A stretch of 64,000 bases of DNA from Polyangiaceae bacterium (GTDB lineage: Bacteria; Myxococcota_A; Polyangia; Polyangiales; Polyangiaceae): positions 806,001 through 870,000 of the forward strand of contig JAHBVX010000003.1 of NCBI GenBank assembly GCA_019637295.1, written 5' to 3'. The notes under the pieces were generated by a model. It saw nothing but the letters and a program-made list of their open reading frames with translations. It was not told where the DNA came from and ran no database searches. The position numbers and the translations under genes were made by a program. This document shows, piece by piece, positions 26,219 to 35,797 of this stretch (position 1 is the stretch's first letter; each line of letters begins with the position of its first letter).

Positions 26219-26270
26219 GCGTGCTCGGAGCGCGCCAGGCGCGCTATCCTGCGTTCCCGAGGAGGCAAAC

Positions 26271-26705
26271 ATGGGTGACGATCAGCGCGGTCATCGCGGC
26301 GGCAACGACCAGCACGGCCATCAACGGGGCCACGATCAGCGGCAGCGAGGCAACGACCAGCAGCAGCGAGGCCCTCGACCCGGGGGCGGCGACACCGAGT
26401 TCCTGGATCTCGAGATCAGCGAGCTGCTGCTCGGACAAGCCCATCGCATGGCGCGTGAGGTCGCCCTCGAGCTGATGCGCGAGTCCATGCGCGAGCGCCT
26501 GCGCGAGCGGCTCGGCGCGCGTCTGGCGGAGGTGGGTCGCCTCGCCGCGGACGAGCTGGCCGACGACGTCGAGGCGAACCTGGCGATCGAGGCCCAGATC
26601 GCCTCGCGGCGAGCTCGCCGCGGGGACCTCAAGCAGCGGCTCGAGCGGGCCTTCTCGCACCAGCCGGCGCCGGCGCGCGCCGGCGCTGCCAAGAAGCGAC
26701 GCTGA
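26271..26705 (+). CDS. Gln/His/Gly-rich N-terminus with coiled-coil protein
   Basis: 144 residues. The first 40 are Gln/Gly/His/Arg-rich low complexity; from about 45 a charged helical region runs to the end (LLLGQAHRMAREVALELMRE, RLRERLGARLAEVG). No hydrophobic segment. Function unknown. GAGGAGG before the ATG fixes the start, and TATCCT lies at 26245-26250. Confidence 0.75.
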   Translation: MGDDQRGHRGGNDQHGHQRGHDQRQRGNDQQQRGPRPGGGDTEFLDLEISELLLGQAHRMAREVALELMRESMRERLRERLGARLAEVGRLAADELADDVEANLAIEAQIASRRARRGDLKQRLERAFSHQPAPARAGAAKKRR

Positions 26706-26721
26706 CCCTCACCCCTCGGCC

Positions 26722-26961
26722 ATGAGCCTGCTGCGCCGACTGATCCTCGCGGTCGTCTCCCGCGAGCGCGCCGCCTCGATGGAAGCGGAGTCTCGACGCT
26801 GGATGTTGCGGTGCAACGAGTGCGCACACGAACGCTCCGTGTGGGACCTGGGCGGACTTCGCTACGGCGCCTCGGGCAGCCCGAGCTACGCGGCGCGCTG
26901 CCTGCAGTGCGGCAAGCGCACGACGCACCGGGTGGAGCTGAGGCCGGACGGCGGAACGTGA
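26722..26961 (+). CDS. Small zinc-ribbon-like protein
   Basis: 79 residues with two CxxC pairs about 40 residues apart (RCNEC and RCLQC), a zinc-ribbon layout, preceded by a short basic amphipathic helix (MSLLRRLILAVVSRERAA). It follows the coiled-coil gene by 16 bases on the same strand. Function unknown. Confidence 0.65.
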   Translation: MSLLRRLILAVVSRERAASMEAESRRWMLRCNECAHERSVWDLGGLRYGASGSPSYAARCLQCGKRTTHRVELRPDGGT

Positions 26962-27006
26962 ACGAGACCGTTGACCCAGTCTCTGGACTGCCGGATCCTC
27001 GCGCCC

Positions 27007-27498
27007 ATGGGTAACCCGTTCTGTCACATCGATCTCAGCACCGGCGACGTCGCGGCCGCCAAGAAGTTCTACAAGCGCATCTTCGACTGGAAGCTCGTCG
27101 ATTTTCCCGAGATGCGGTGGACCGGCATCCAGGTCGGCGAGGGCGTGGGCGGCGGCATGAGCGGCAAGCAGTCGCCGGAGGTGCCGACGTCGTGGACGCC
27201 CTATGTGCAGGTAGCGGACGTGAAGAAGACGATCGCGAAGGCCGCGAAGGCCGGCGCCACCATCCTGGTACCCTTCATGCCCATCCCCGGCATGGGCGCG
27301 CTCGGCGTGTTCGTCGATCCCCAGGGGGCAACCCTCGGCGTGTGGCAGAGCGCGGCGAAGCAGGCACCCGCCAAGACGAAGGCCCCAGCCAAGAAGACCT
27401 CCCCCAGCAAGCGAGCGCCCGCCAAGAAGGCCGCGGCGAAGAAGGCGCCCAGCACGCGGGCCGCTCGCAAGCCAGCGACGAAGGCGCGCCGCAGGTAG
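27007..27498 (+). CDS. VOC-family protein with histone-like Lys/Ala tail
   Basis: 163 residues. The first 118 are a glyoxalase/VOC domain (FCHIDLSTGDVAAAKKFYKR, then GVFVDPQGATLGVWQ) as found in small antibiotic-resistance or dioxygenase-like proteins of unknown substrate. The last 45 are Lys/Ala/Pro-rich and resemble the tail of histone H1. The ATG at 27007 is preferred because it starts the domain; an in-frame ATG-like start at 26971 adds 12 unlikely residues. Confidence 0.85.
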   Translation: MGNPFCHIDLSTGDVAAAKKFYKRIFDWKLVDFPEMRWTGIQVGEGVGGGMSGKQSPEVPTSWTPYVQVADVKKTIAKAAKAGATILVPFMPIPGMGALGVFVDPQGATLGVWQSAAKQAPAKTKAPAKKTSPSKRAPAKKAAAKKAPSTRAARKPATKARRR

Positions 27499-27499
27499 G

Positions 27500-28591
27500 C
27501 TAGCGCGTCGCTGCGGCGCGCTTCATCACCCGTTGGCCGACGAAGATCTGCGCCATCTTCCCGAAACGGCGCCACACGCTCTGTTGCACGTACGGCAGGC
27601 CGTGCTTCGCGCACAGCGCCCGGACCTTGGGCGCGACCCGCTGGTACTGCAACATCGGCACGTCCGGCAGCAGGTGGTGTTCGATCTGGTAGTTCAGCCA
27701 CAGGTGCAGAAAGTCGTTCCAGTCACCGCCGGTTCGGTAGTTCGCCGAGCCCAGCACCTGCCGGGCGAAGTACTCGCCCTTGGACGCGGGGGGCGAGTCG
27801 AAGCGATACAGATCGTCCCCGGCGTGATTGGGGCCCACGACCAAGAAGGTGTGCACGTTGGTCAGCAGGTCCGCCAGCACCGAGTTCAAGAACGCGCTGC
27901 CCACCGCGAAGGGCCCAAGGGGCGCGAACAGAAGCGGCAACGCCCCGAAGGCGTAGCTGCCGTAGGGTAGCCAGCACTCGCGCAGCGCGGCGCGCCGGAG
28001 CGTGCGCGCGCTGGGCTTCTCGCCTTGCTCCTTCTCGAGTCGAGCAGCGAGGGTGACCTCGGCGTAGTAGCTGGCGCGCCAGGTCAACGCCAACACGCCG
28101 AGCAGCGCCCAGCGGACGGGCACGGGGCGGGCGCGAACCCACTCGGTGTTGCGCTCGATCAGATCCGGGTCCAACTCTTGGCCGGTGTACGCGTGGTGCA
28201 GCACGTTGTGCTCGTACTTCCACGCTTCGGGCTCGATGAAGTCCGGCCAGTCGCGGAAGCGACGCTTGCCGGACGCGAACGACTGACTGGTGTAACGCGC
28301 CTCGACGCCCGGCACCGCGTCGTAGCCGCGGTGTCCGATGTGATGCATCAGCAGCCAGCGCGTCGAGCGCCCAAGCGACAGCCCGGCGATGCTCACCAGG
28401 TTGGGCCCCAGCCACGCGCTAGCGAGACCCACGGCCGTGGCGAGGCGGCCCCAACGCTCGATCTTGCGCAGGTGGGCCAAGTCGTCCTCCCCGAGCGACG
28501 CAAACACCTCGCGGCGCAGCGCCTGAACGTCGCGGGCGAACGCAGCGAGGCGCGCGTCAGAGCTCGGCTCGACGGCGGGCTGCACGATCAC
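27500..28591 (-). CDS. Membrane fatty-acid desaturase
   Basis: 363 residues. Three histidine boxes are present: [15 protein letters not shown] and QIEHHLLPD, the last typical of front-end or acyl-lipid desaturases. Several hydrophobic stretches fit four membrane helices around the di-iron site. It introduces a double bond into membrane fatty acids and needs an external electron donor. The GTG at 28591 overlaps the TGA of the preceding HTH-only LysR gene (GTGA), so translation is coupled; this also fixes the start. Confidence 0.92.
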   Translation of the reverse strand: MIVQPAVEPSSDARLAAFARDVQALRREVFASLGEDDLAHLRKIERWGRLATAVGLASAWLGPNLVSIAGLSLGRSTRWLLMHHIGHRGYDAVPGVEARYTSQSFASGKRRFRDWPDFIEPEAWKYEHNVLHHAYTGQELDPDLIERNTEWVRARPVPVRWALLGVLALTWRASYYAEVTLAARLEKEQGEKPSARTLRRAALRECWLPYGSYAFGALPLLFAPLGPFAVGSAFLNSVLADLLTNVHTFLVVGPNHAGDDLYRFDSPPASKGEYFARQVLGSANYRTGGDWNDFLHLWLNYQIEHHLLPDVPMLQYQRVAPKVRALCAKHGLPYVQQSVWRRFGKMAQIFVGQRVMKRAAATR

Positions 28592-28911
28592 CCTCGCCCA
28601 TCCGCTGGGGGAGCCTCGGTCCACTCGAGGGCCGACCCCGCAGCGACGTGACCCGCGTGCCCTCGGGCCGCGACCACCGCAGCGTCCACCGCTCCGAGGA
28701 TGCTGCGCGCATGCTGCAGGAAGGTGACCCCTGCGGGCCGCAGCAGCATGCCACGACTCGTGCGCTGAAACAGCGGCACGCCCACCTCGGCCTCGAGCGC
28801 GCGGATCTGGCGGCTCAGCGGAGGCTGCGACACGCACGCCCGGACGGACGCCGCGTGGGTGCTACCCGTCTCGGCTACAGCGACGAAGTAACGGAGTTGG
28901 TCCAGGCTCAC
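28588..28911 (-). CDS. HTH-only LysR-type protein
   Basis: 107 residues. The first 60 form a normal LysR winged HTH ([20 protein letters not shown], then [20 protein letters not shown]) with linker helix start, but the effector-binding domain of about 200 residues is absent and a short Gly/Ala/Glu tail takes its place. TAGACA on the minus strand (28919-28924) lies seven bases before the GTG start, and a LysR-type box lies behind that. It could be a truncated but working repressor of its own operon, or a decaying gene. Confidence 0.75.
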   Translation of the reverse strand: MSLDQLRYFVAVAETGSTHAASVRACVSQPPLSRQIRALEAEVGVPLFQRTSRGMLLRPAGVTFLQHARSILGAVDAAVVAARGHAGHVAAGSALEWTEAPPADGRG

Positions 28912-28946
28912 GGGCGCGTGTCTAGCACGAGGCTCGCGACCTCGCG

Positions 28947-28961
28947 ATACCGATTTGGTAT
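28947..28961 (+). promoter_or_regulatory. LysR-type T-N11-A operator
   Basis: ATACC-GATTT-GGTAT is a perfect 5-5-5 dyad that contains T-N11-A (28948-28960), the classic LysR box. It lies about 40 bases from both the HTH-only LysR start (minus) and the map start (plus). Confidence 0.6.
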
Positions 28962-28996
28962 TGGGCGACGCGGGCGAACCACCGCACGCCGGTGCC

Positions 28997-29755
28997 ATGA
29001 GCATCACCATCCACGACGACGTCGCGCTCACCGCGCTCCGTCGAGCCGGCGCCGCCGCGGCGCGCACGCTCGCCATGGTCGGGACTCGGATCCGTCCGGG
29101 TGTGACCACGGCTCAGATCGAAGCCTGGGTTCGTGAGGACACCATACGACAGGGCGGCTGGCCGAGTCAGCTCGGCTACCAAGGCTTCCCCGCGGCGGCG
29201 TGTACGAGCAGAAATCACGTAGTGTGCCACGGCATCCCCAGCGCCAACGAGATGCTCGAGCCCGGGGACATCGTCAACGTGGACGTGACCACGTGCTTGG
29301 ACGGCTACCACGGCGACACCTCTGCCACCTTCTTCGTGGGTGAGCCGGGCCCGGACGCGCTCCACGTCGTCGAAGTCGCGCGGCGCTGTCGAGACGCCGG
29401 CATCGCCACCGTACGCGACGGCGCGCGACTCGGTGACATCGGACACGCCATCGAACGGCTGGCCCGGAGCGAGGGCTGCCAGGTCGTCCGGGAGCTCGGC
29501 GGGCACGGCATAGGACGCAGCATGCACATGCCCCCCCACGTCGCCCACCACGGGCGGGCGGGTACGGGGACCCGGCTGCGCGCCGGCATGGCGCTGACCA
29601 TCGAGCCGATGATCAACGCCGGTGGAGCGGCCGTGCGCTTCCTGAGCGACGGTTGGACGGTGGTGACGGCGGACGGTCGGCTCTCCGCACAGTTCGAGCA
29701 CACGCTGCTGGTGACCCGGGCGGGGGCGGAGATCCTGACCGCTCCTCCCGCGTGA
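28997..29755 (+). CDS. map: Type I methionine aminopeptidase
   Basis: 252 residues, usual for the short type I enzyme. It removes the initiator Met from nascent proteins. All metal ligands are present: the two Asp in VNVDVTT and YHGDTSA, His in GGHGIGRSMH, Glu in TIEPMIN and Glu in QFEHTLLV. The upstream ATG-like start at 28955 would add a poorly conserved extension. It is divergent from the LysR-desaturase operon and 62 bases upstream of selB. Confidence 0.95.
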   Translation: MSITIHDDVALTALRRAGAAAARTLAMVGTRIRPGVTTAQIEAWVREDTIRQGGWPSQLGYQGFPAAACTSRNHVVCHGIPSANEMLEPGDIVNVDVTTCLDGYHGDTSATFFVGEPGPDALHVVEVARRCRDAGIATVRDGARLGDIGHAIERLARSEGCQVVRELGGHGIGRSMHMPPHVAHHGRAGTGTRLRAGMALTIEPMINAGGAAVRFLSDGWTVVTADGRLSAQFEHTLLVTRAGAEILTAPPA

Positions 29756-29817
29756 TGACGCCATCCGCGCGGTGGGTCGCGCGTGGTAGAGAGTCGAGCC
29801 ATGCAGCCGGTGGCGTC

Positions 29818-31740
29818 GTGACCGCTCTCGCCCGACGGGTGGTGATCGCCACGGCAGGTCACGTGGATCACGGCAAGACCGCGCTGGTGCGCGCGCTGAC
29901 GGGGACGGACACGGATCGACTCCCGGACGAGAAGCGACGCGGCATCAGCATCGAGCTCGGCTTCGCGACGTTCGCCGACGAACCGATGAGCTTCATCGAC
30001 GTGCCGGGGCACAAGCGATTGGTCCACGCCATGATCGCCGGCGTCGGTGGCGTGGATGGTGTGCTGCTCGTGGTGGCCGCCGACGACGGCGTGATGCCGC
30101 AGACTCGCGAGCACCTGCAGGTGTGCCGACTGCTGGGGATCACGCGCTTCGTGGTGGCGCTGTCCAAGTGTGACCTGGTCGACGACGAGATGCTCGGGAT
30201 GGCCCGCGCCGACGTGGAGGCGGCGCTGGCGGAAGCAGGGCTCACGGCGCTGACGTTGGTTCCCACGTCCGTCGAGACCGGCGCGGGGCTCGCCGAGCTG
30301 AAGGCGGCGTTGCTCGGGCTCGGGCGAGACACGCCGGCGCGAGCCGAGAGCGCCTGCGCGTGGTTGCCCATCGACCGGGTCTTCTCGGTGAAGGGCGCGG
30401 GTACCGTCGTCACCGGCACGTTGACCCGCGGCTCGCTGAGGGAAGGACAGGCCGTCGCCGTCGTGAGTGAGGGCAAGGTCTACGACACGACGTGCCGGCA
30501 GCTCCACGTCCACGGCAGCAGGGTCGACGCCGCCAGCGCGCCCTGCCGCGTCGCCGTCAACCTGGCGCGGGTCGAGCAGAGCGAGGTGGCTCGCGGCGAC
30601 GCCTTGGCGACGCACGCGCTCGCCTCCACCCGGCTCGACGTCGTGCTCCGGGGGACGGAGGCGGACTTCGCGCGCATCGAGGACGGCTCGAGCGCGCTGG
30701 TCCACGTGGGCACGGCACGACGCACGGTTCGGGTCACTCGCCTCGGCGCTCGCTCGCTGCACCTGGCGCTCGACGCGGCCCTGCCGGCGATGGGGAAGAT
30801 CGGCTTCGTGCTGCGCGGGTTTCGGAGCACCTCCGCCCGAGGCGCCGTGCTCGGCGGCGGCATCGTCGTCGACGCCCAGGCACCCAAGCTGCCGCCGCGG
30901 CGAGCGGCACGCGCCTGGGAGCTACGCGCCTCGACGCTCGAGGCCCTGGCGGACAACCAAGTCACCGCGGCCCTCTCGGGTCTGCTCGAGCTCGCGCGTC
31001 CCAGGCCCCTCGACGCCGAGAGCGTCGAGCGACGCCTGGGGCTCGAACCCGGCGCCCTCTCCGAGGCGTTGGCGGGCAAGAAGCGCAAAGGGCCAGCCAC
31101 AACCATCGCGCTGCCGTCCGGACGGGAGTTCACGACCGCCGAGAACGTGGACCAGCTCGCGGACGACCTGCTCCGGCGGGTGCAGACCCACCACGAGGCA
31201 CATCCTCACGAGCCCGGGCTCTCGCTCGAGACCGCGCGGACCGCCCTGGCGCGACGCTCGGGGCGGGCACTGGCTGACGTGGTGCTCTCGCGGCTAGCGA
31301 CCGCCGGTCGCATCGTGCTCGAGGAAGGCGTCGTGTGTACGGCTGCCTTCGCCGAGAGCAGCGGGCCGGTCGTGCGCCAACTCGCCGACGCGGTGGTCGC
31401 TCGGCTCGAAACGCTGGGCCTGGAGGGGACGGGCGAGAACGCGCTGGCCAGCGAGCTCGCACAGCCCGTGGAGCGCGTTCGTGCCGCGCTCGCCCGACTC
31501 TCCCGCGAACAGAGAGCCCGGCGGCTGGGCACCCTGTGGTTCGCCGAGAGCGCCATCGACGCCCTGCGGCGGAGGCTAGAGACCCACTTCGCGAGCGCCG
31601 AGTCCATCAGCGTGCCGGATCTCAAGGAGCTGGCTGGCGTCTCGCGCAAGCAGGCCATCCCCTTGCTCGAGCAGCTCGATCGCGAGGGCACCACCCAGCG
31701 CAAGGGCGACTTGCGCGTGCGCGGCCCCGGCCGGCGTTGA
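29818..31740 (+). CDS. selB: Selenocysteine-specific elongation factor
   Basis: 640 residues, full length for SelB. ATAGHVDHGKTALVRALTGT is the GTPase P-loop (residues 12-31), DEKRRGISIELGFA the switch region, DVPGHKRLVH the G3 motif and SKCDLVD the G4 motif. Translation domains follow, then C-terminal winged helices that read SECIS RNA (ISVPDLKELAGVSRKQAIPL). It delivers Sec-tRNA to UGA codons. The GTG at 29818 is the only plausible start; the ribosome site is weak. selA lies 8 kb away. Confidence 0.95.
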   Translation: MTALARRVVIATAGHVDHGKTALVRALTGTDTDRLPDEKRRGISIELGFATFADEPMSFIDVPGHKRLVHAMIAGVGGVDGVLLVVAADDGVMPQTREHLQVCRLLGITRFVVALSKCDLVDDEMLGMARADVEAALAEAGLTALTLVPTSVETGAGLAELKAALLGLGRDTPARAESACAWLPIDRVFSVKGAGTVVTGTLTRGSLREGQAVAVVSEGKVYDTTCRQLHVHGSRVDAASAPCRVAVNLARVEQSEVARGDALATHALASTRLDVVLRGTEADFARIEDGSSALVHVGTARRTVRVTRLGARSLHLALDAALPAMGKIGFVLRGFRSTSARGAVLGGGIVVDAQAPKLPPRRAARAWELRASTLEALADNQVTAALSGLLELARPRPLDAESVERRLGLEPGALSEALAGKKRKGPATTIALPSGREFTTAENVDQLADDLLRRVQTHHEAHPHEPGLSLETARTALARRSGRALADVVLSRLATAGRIVLEEGVVCTAAFAESSGPVVRQLADAVVARLETLGLEGTGENALASELAQPVERVRAALARLSREQRARRLGTLWFAESAIDALRRRLETHFASAESISVPDLKELAGVSRKQAIPLLEQLDREGTTQRKGDLRVRGPGRR

Positions 31741-31768
31741 TCGTTCGACCGCTCTCGAGCGACGACGG

Positions 31769-33502
31769 TCAGGGCCTCAAGATGTCCTTGCCCCAGGGAT
31801 GCTCCGTGAGTAGCGCGTCGGCGTCGGTGCGCAGGCGCGGGTCGAGCCGCTCGCGCGCCGCCTCTCGCAGGGCGGTGGCGAGCATGAGCGCTGAGCTGAA
31901 GCGGCGCTCCGGAGCCTTCGCCAGCGCCAGGGCGATGACCCGGTCCACATCCTCCGTGACCCGGACGAGCTCCGACGGGCGGGCGGGCTGCACGTGCACC
32001 ACGTTGTACAGCGTCGCGACGCTGTCCGAGGCGGTGAACGCCGGCCGCCCCGTGAGCGTGCGATACGCGACCACACCCAGCGCGAACACGTCCGCGCGGT
32101 GATCGACGTCCCCGGCGCGGGCCTGCTCCGGCGACATGTAGCTGGGCGTCCCCACAGCCGCGCCCATGGTCAGGTTCTCTGCTCCGTCGAGGATCTTGGA
32201 CACGCCGAAGTCGAGCACCTTCCACACCCGCCGGTTGCCGCGCTCACTGAGAAAGAGGTTCTGAGGCTTCAGATCCCGATGCACGATCTTGGCCTGATCC
32301 GCGACCGCCAGCGCGTCGGCCACCTGCATCACGAGCTCGACGACCGCGCTCATGCCGAGCCGCTTCTTCTCCCGCAGGTGCTGGGCCAGGTCCCGACCCT
32401 CGAGCAACTCCATGACCAAGTAGGGCGCCCCCGCCGCGGTCACGCCGTGGTCGTACAGCTGCACGACGTGCTCGCTCTCGAGCCGCTTGGCCACCTCGAC
32501 CTCGCGGAAGAATCGCTGCACGTTCTCCTGATCCGCGATCAGGCTGGGGTTCAGGAACTTCAGCGCCACCGCGCGATCGAGCGCCGTGTCCCACCCGCGG
32601 TACACCTCTCCCATGGCACCGCGACCGATCACGTCGGCAATGGTGTACGTCCCGAGCTGCTGGTCCGTATAGCGGCCGAGCTTGGCGGCGCGTTCGCCCT
32701 CCAGCTCCGCTCGCGCTTCGTCCAGCAGCGCGTCGCGCTTCTTGATCTGCCGCAAGGCGCGCTCCACCCGCTCGAAGGCCATCAGCGTGGCCCGGCGGCT
32801 GCTGCGCGCCATCACGAACGTCGCGAAGAACAGCACCTGGCACACGACCGTCACCGCCACCATGCCCTCTACGGGGGGATTGGCCAGCGCGAGCACGGAC
32901 CGGCTCGTGTCCACGACGCCCAAGATCGCGGCCAAGTTGAGCACCAGGTAGCCGAGCGCGCCCGCCCCGTAGATCAGCCTGCCGCCCAGGCTCGAGTCGC
33001 TGAGGCCGAAGAAATAGATACCGATGCACATCGCCACGATGGCGGGCGAGAAGACGCCCACGTAGTAGACCATGACGAGGATCGTCACCGCGCAGCACAC
33101 GCCAAACGCGAGAACGGCCGCATGCGCGAAGCGCTCGACCTTTCGAGCGTGCCACAGCAACACGACGCACGCCGCGCCCGTGATGGCCGTGACCACCGAC
33201 GCGAGCACGCGGCCGGGGTTGCCCTCGTCCTGCAACCAAATGGCGAACAACCCCGCGATGGCCGCCGCGAGCACGAGCCGCAGCAGCGCCACAGTGCGCG
33301 CCTGCTCTTCGGCTCCCAGGATGTGTGCCGTCGCTGCGCTCACGCTCGTGGGCGGCCCCACGAAGCTGAGCGCGCTGTCGACTCCGGTTGCGCTGCCGCC
33401 TCCCGGGGACGTCGAGGTGCTCTCCGACGGCCCGGTGGCCTGGGCCACGTCGAGGACCGTGGGCTCCTCGGGGTTTCGTCCGGTCTCGAGCGGGCTCGGC
33501 AT
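31769..33502 (-). CDS. Membrane Ser/Thr kinase with N-terminal helices
   Basis: 577 residues. After a polar N-terminus come about six transmembrane helices (for example VALLRLVLAAAIAGLFAIWL and MVAVTVVCQVLFFATFVMA), a short charged helical region (LRQIKKRDALLDEARAELEG) and a complete Hanks kinase domain in the last 300 residues: GRGAMGEVYRG, VALKFL, HRDLKPQN, DFGVSK, GTPSYMSPEQ. The reversed order compared with PknB-type kinases suggests signal input through the membrane part. AGGA before the ATG at 33502 fits better than the GTG at 33514. Confidence 0.92.
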   Translation of the reverse strand: MPSPLETGRNPEEPTVLDVAQATGPSESTSTSPGGGSATGVDSALSFVGPPTSVSAATAHILGAEEQARTVALLRLVLAAAIAGLFAIWLQDEGNPGRVLASVVTAITGAACVVLLWHARKVERFAHAAVLAFGVCCAVTILVMVYYVGVFSPAIVAMCIGIYFFGLSDSSLGGRLIYGAGALGYLVLNLAAILGVVDTSRSVLALANPPVEGMVAVTVVCQVLFFATFVMARSSRRATLMAFERVERALRQIKKRDALLDEARAELEGERAAKLGRYTDQQLGTYTIADVIGRGAMGEVYRGWDTALDRAVALKFLNPSLIADQENVQRFFREVEVAKRLESEHVVQLYDHGVTAAGAPYLVMELLEGRDLAQHLREKKRLGMSAVVELVMQVADALAVADQAKIVHRDLKPQNLFLSERGNRRVWKVLDFGVSKILDGAENLTMGAAVGTPSYMSPEQARAGDVDHRADVFALGVVAYRTLTGRPAFTASDSVATLYNVVHVQPARPSELVRVTEDVDRVIALALAKAPERRFSSALMLATALREAARERLDPRLRTDADALLTEHPWGKDILRP

Positions 33503-33553
33503 CGATCCTGTCACAGCCTAGAGGATCCATGGACTCGCGTCGCGCCTGGACTC

Positions 33554-35788
33554 ATGGGTCGTGAATCCCAGCGCCAGCGCCGCGGGATCGACTACGCTCC
33601 GCTGCCAAGCCCCATGTCGCTCGAACGTATCGAGGCCCTTCACCGCCGGCTCCGCGACGCCATCGATGGCGGCCCGCTCCCGGAGGTCACGCCCTGGCGA
33701 GGCTCGGCCGCGCTGGGCCGGGATTTGGTCGAGAGCATGCTCCGCTCCCGACACCTCGATCGCGCCGCCCTCGAGCTGAGGACTCGCGGGCACGGCCACT
33801 ACACCATCGCCAGCGCCGGACACGAGTCCAACGTCGTACTCGGGCGGCTCACGACCCACGCCGACCCGAGCTTGGTCCACTACCGCAGCGCCGCCCTGCA
33901 GCTCGAGCGCGCGCGCCAGGTTCCAGAGATCGACGGCGTGCGGGACGTGACCCTGTCCCTCGTCGCCGCCAAGGAGGAGCCCGCGAGCGGGGGCCGGCAC
34001 AAGGTGCTCGGCCATCCGGCGCTCGGCATCTTGCCCAGCACCAGCACCATCGCCAGCCACCTCCCGCGCGCCGTCGGCCTGGCGTTCGGGCTCGAGCGCC
34101 GGCGGCGGTTGCTTGGCGTCGGCGCGCCGGACGCGATCGCGCTGGCCAGCTTCGGCGACGCGAGCTTGAACCACAGCACCCTGCTCGGCGCGCTCAACGC
34201 GGCCAGCTGGGTGCTGCACCAGCACCTCACGTTGCCGCTCTTGGTCGTGTGCGAGGACAACGGCCTGGGGATCAGCGTGCGTTCTCCGGAGGGGTGGGTG
34301 CAGACGCGTCTGCGGGCGATGCCTCACCTGGAGTACTTCCACTGCGACGGCTTCGACCTGACCCAGGCCTGGGAGATGGCTGCGGCGGCGGTGTCCTACG
34401 TTCGGACCTCGCGCCGCGCAGCCATCCTGCACCTTGGCTGCGTGCGGCTGCTCGGTCACGCCGGCAGCGACGTGGACACCAGCTACCGCACCCCAGGCGA
34501 GCTCGCCCAGCTCATGACCCGAGATCCGCTGCTTGGCGCCGCGGCGTGCCTGTTGGCTGGCGGCGCGCTGGAGCCGAGCGAGCTACTCGAGCTCGACGCG
34601 CGGGCGCTGGCGCGCGTGCGCGACGAGATGGAGCTGGTGATCACGCGTCCCAAGCTGGCTTCGCGTGTCGAGGTGATGAGCGCCATCAGCGCGCCCGTCG
34701 ACGTGGAGCGCGTCTTGTCGCGCGCCGCCGCGCTGGACTCGTCCCCCCAACCGTCGCCCATGACGCTGGCTCAGGGCATCAACACCGCCCTCGGCGAGGC
34801 CCTCGCGGCGTTCCCCGAGGCCCTCGTGTTCGGGGAGGACGTGGCGAAGAAGGGAGGCGTATACGGCGTGACCAAGGGCCTGCTCGCGCAGGCCGGGCCA
34901 GCCCGGGTCTTCAATACGCTGCTCGATGAACAGACCATCCTGGGGCTCGCCCTCGGCACCGCGACCCTCGGGCTCCTGCCCATCCCCGAGATCCAGTACC
35001 TGGCGTACCTGCACAACGCCGAGGATCAGCTCCGGGGCGAGGCCGCCACGTTCTCGTTCTTCTCCGCCGGCGGTCTGGCCAACCCGATGCTGGTCCGCAT
35101 CGCGGGTTTGGCCTACCAGAAGGGGTTCGGCGGCCACTTCCACAACGACAACAGCGTCGCGGTGCTGCGGGACATCCCCGGGCTCACGGTGATCTGCCCG
35201 GCGCGCGGGGACGACGCGCTGGCGCTGTACCGCACGGCGCTCGCGCTGGTCCGTGAGTCTGGCCGCGTGGTGGTGAGCGTCGAGCCCATCGCCCTGTACC
35301 ACACGCGTGATCTGTACGAGGACGGCGACGGCCAGTGGGCAGCCCCACCGCCTCCTGGCGTGGCGGAGCCCTTCGAGCCACGCGTGTATCACTCCGACGC
35401 CGCCGACCTCACCATCGCCACCTACGGCAATGGCTTGTGGATGAGCCTGCGCGCGGCCCGGCGGCTGGAGCGAGAGACCGGCGCCCGCGCGCGGGTGCTC
35501 GACCTGCGCTTCCTGTGCCCCTTGCCAGAGGACGCGGTGCTCGGTCACGCCCGGGAGACGGGCGCGCTCTTGATCGTGGACGAGTGTCGCAGGAGCGGCA
35601 GCATCTCGGAGGCGCTCGCCAGCGCCGTGGCCGAGCGCGGGGCCGGGCTGCGCCTGGGCCGGGTCACGAGCGCCGACAGCTTCATACCCCTGGGCGACGC
35701 CGCCAACCTGGTGCTGCTGAGCGAAGACGAGATCTTCGCGGCGGCCCGGGAGCTGGTGCTGCTCTCGCGTTCGGTCCGCAGGAAGTAA
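33554..35788 (+). CDS. 2-oxoacid dehydrogenase E1, fused alpha and beta
   Basis: 744 residues. The first half is an E1 alpha subunit (ASAGHESNVVLGRLTTHADP, GDASLNHSTLLGALNA for ThDP/Mg, VVCEDNGLGISV); the second half is the beta subunit (VFGEDVAKKGGVYGVTKGL, LDEQTILGLALGTATLG, PEIQYLAYLHNAEDQ). It decarboxylates a branched-chain or related 2-oxoacid with thiamine diphosphate and passes the acyl group to a lipoyl E2 that is not in this window. Fused E1 enzymes occur in several bacterial groups. A second ATG at 33614 is possible. Confidence 0.9.
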   Translation: MGRESQRQRRGIDYAPLPSPMSLERIEALHRRLRDAIDGGPLPEVTPWRGSAALGRDLVESMLRSRHLDRAALELRTRGHGHYTIASAGHESNVVLGRLTTHADPSLVHYRSAALQLERARQVPEIDGVRDVTLSLVAAKEEPASGGRHKVLGHPALGILPSTSTIASHLPRAVGLAFGLERRRRLLGVGAPDAIALASFGDASLNHSTLLGALNAASWVLHQHLTLPLLVVCEDNGLGISVRSPEGWVQTRLRAMPHLEYFHCDGFDLTQAWEMAAAAVSYVRTSRRAAILHLGCVRLLGHAGSDVDTSYRTPGELAQLMTRDPLLGAAACLLAGGALEPSELLELDARALARVRDEMELVITRPKLASRVEVMSAISAPVDVERVLSRAAALDSSPQPSPMTLAQGINTALGEALAAFPEALVFGEDVAKKGGVYGVTKGLLAQAGPARVFNTLLDEQTILGLALGTATLGLLPIPEIQYLAYLHNAEDQLRGEAATFSFFSAGGLANPMLVRIAGLAYQKGFGGHFHNDNSVAVLRDIPGLTVICPARGDDALALYRTALALVRESGRVVVSVEPIALYHTRDLYEDGDGQWAAPPPPGVAEPFEPRVYHSDAADLTIATYGNGLWMSLRAARRLERETGARARVLDLRFLCPLPEDAVLGHARETGALLIVDECRRSGSISEALASAVAERGAGLRLGRVTSADSFIPLGDAANLVLLSEDEIFAAARELVLLSRSVRRK

Positions 35789-35797
35789 CGCGCGGCG

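Noticed and set aside
29756-29817. Possible tRNA-Sec between map and selB
   Set aside because: The gap is 62 bases, too short for a tRNA-Sec, and shows no cloverleaf or CCA end.
31994-33553. Open frame extending the E1 fusion 520 codons upstream
   Set aside because: It runs antisense through a complete Ser/Thr kinase gene and reads as low-complexity sequence; long antisense frames are normal at this GC content.
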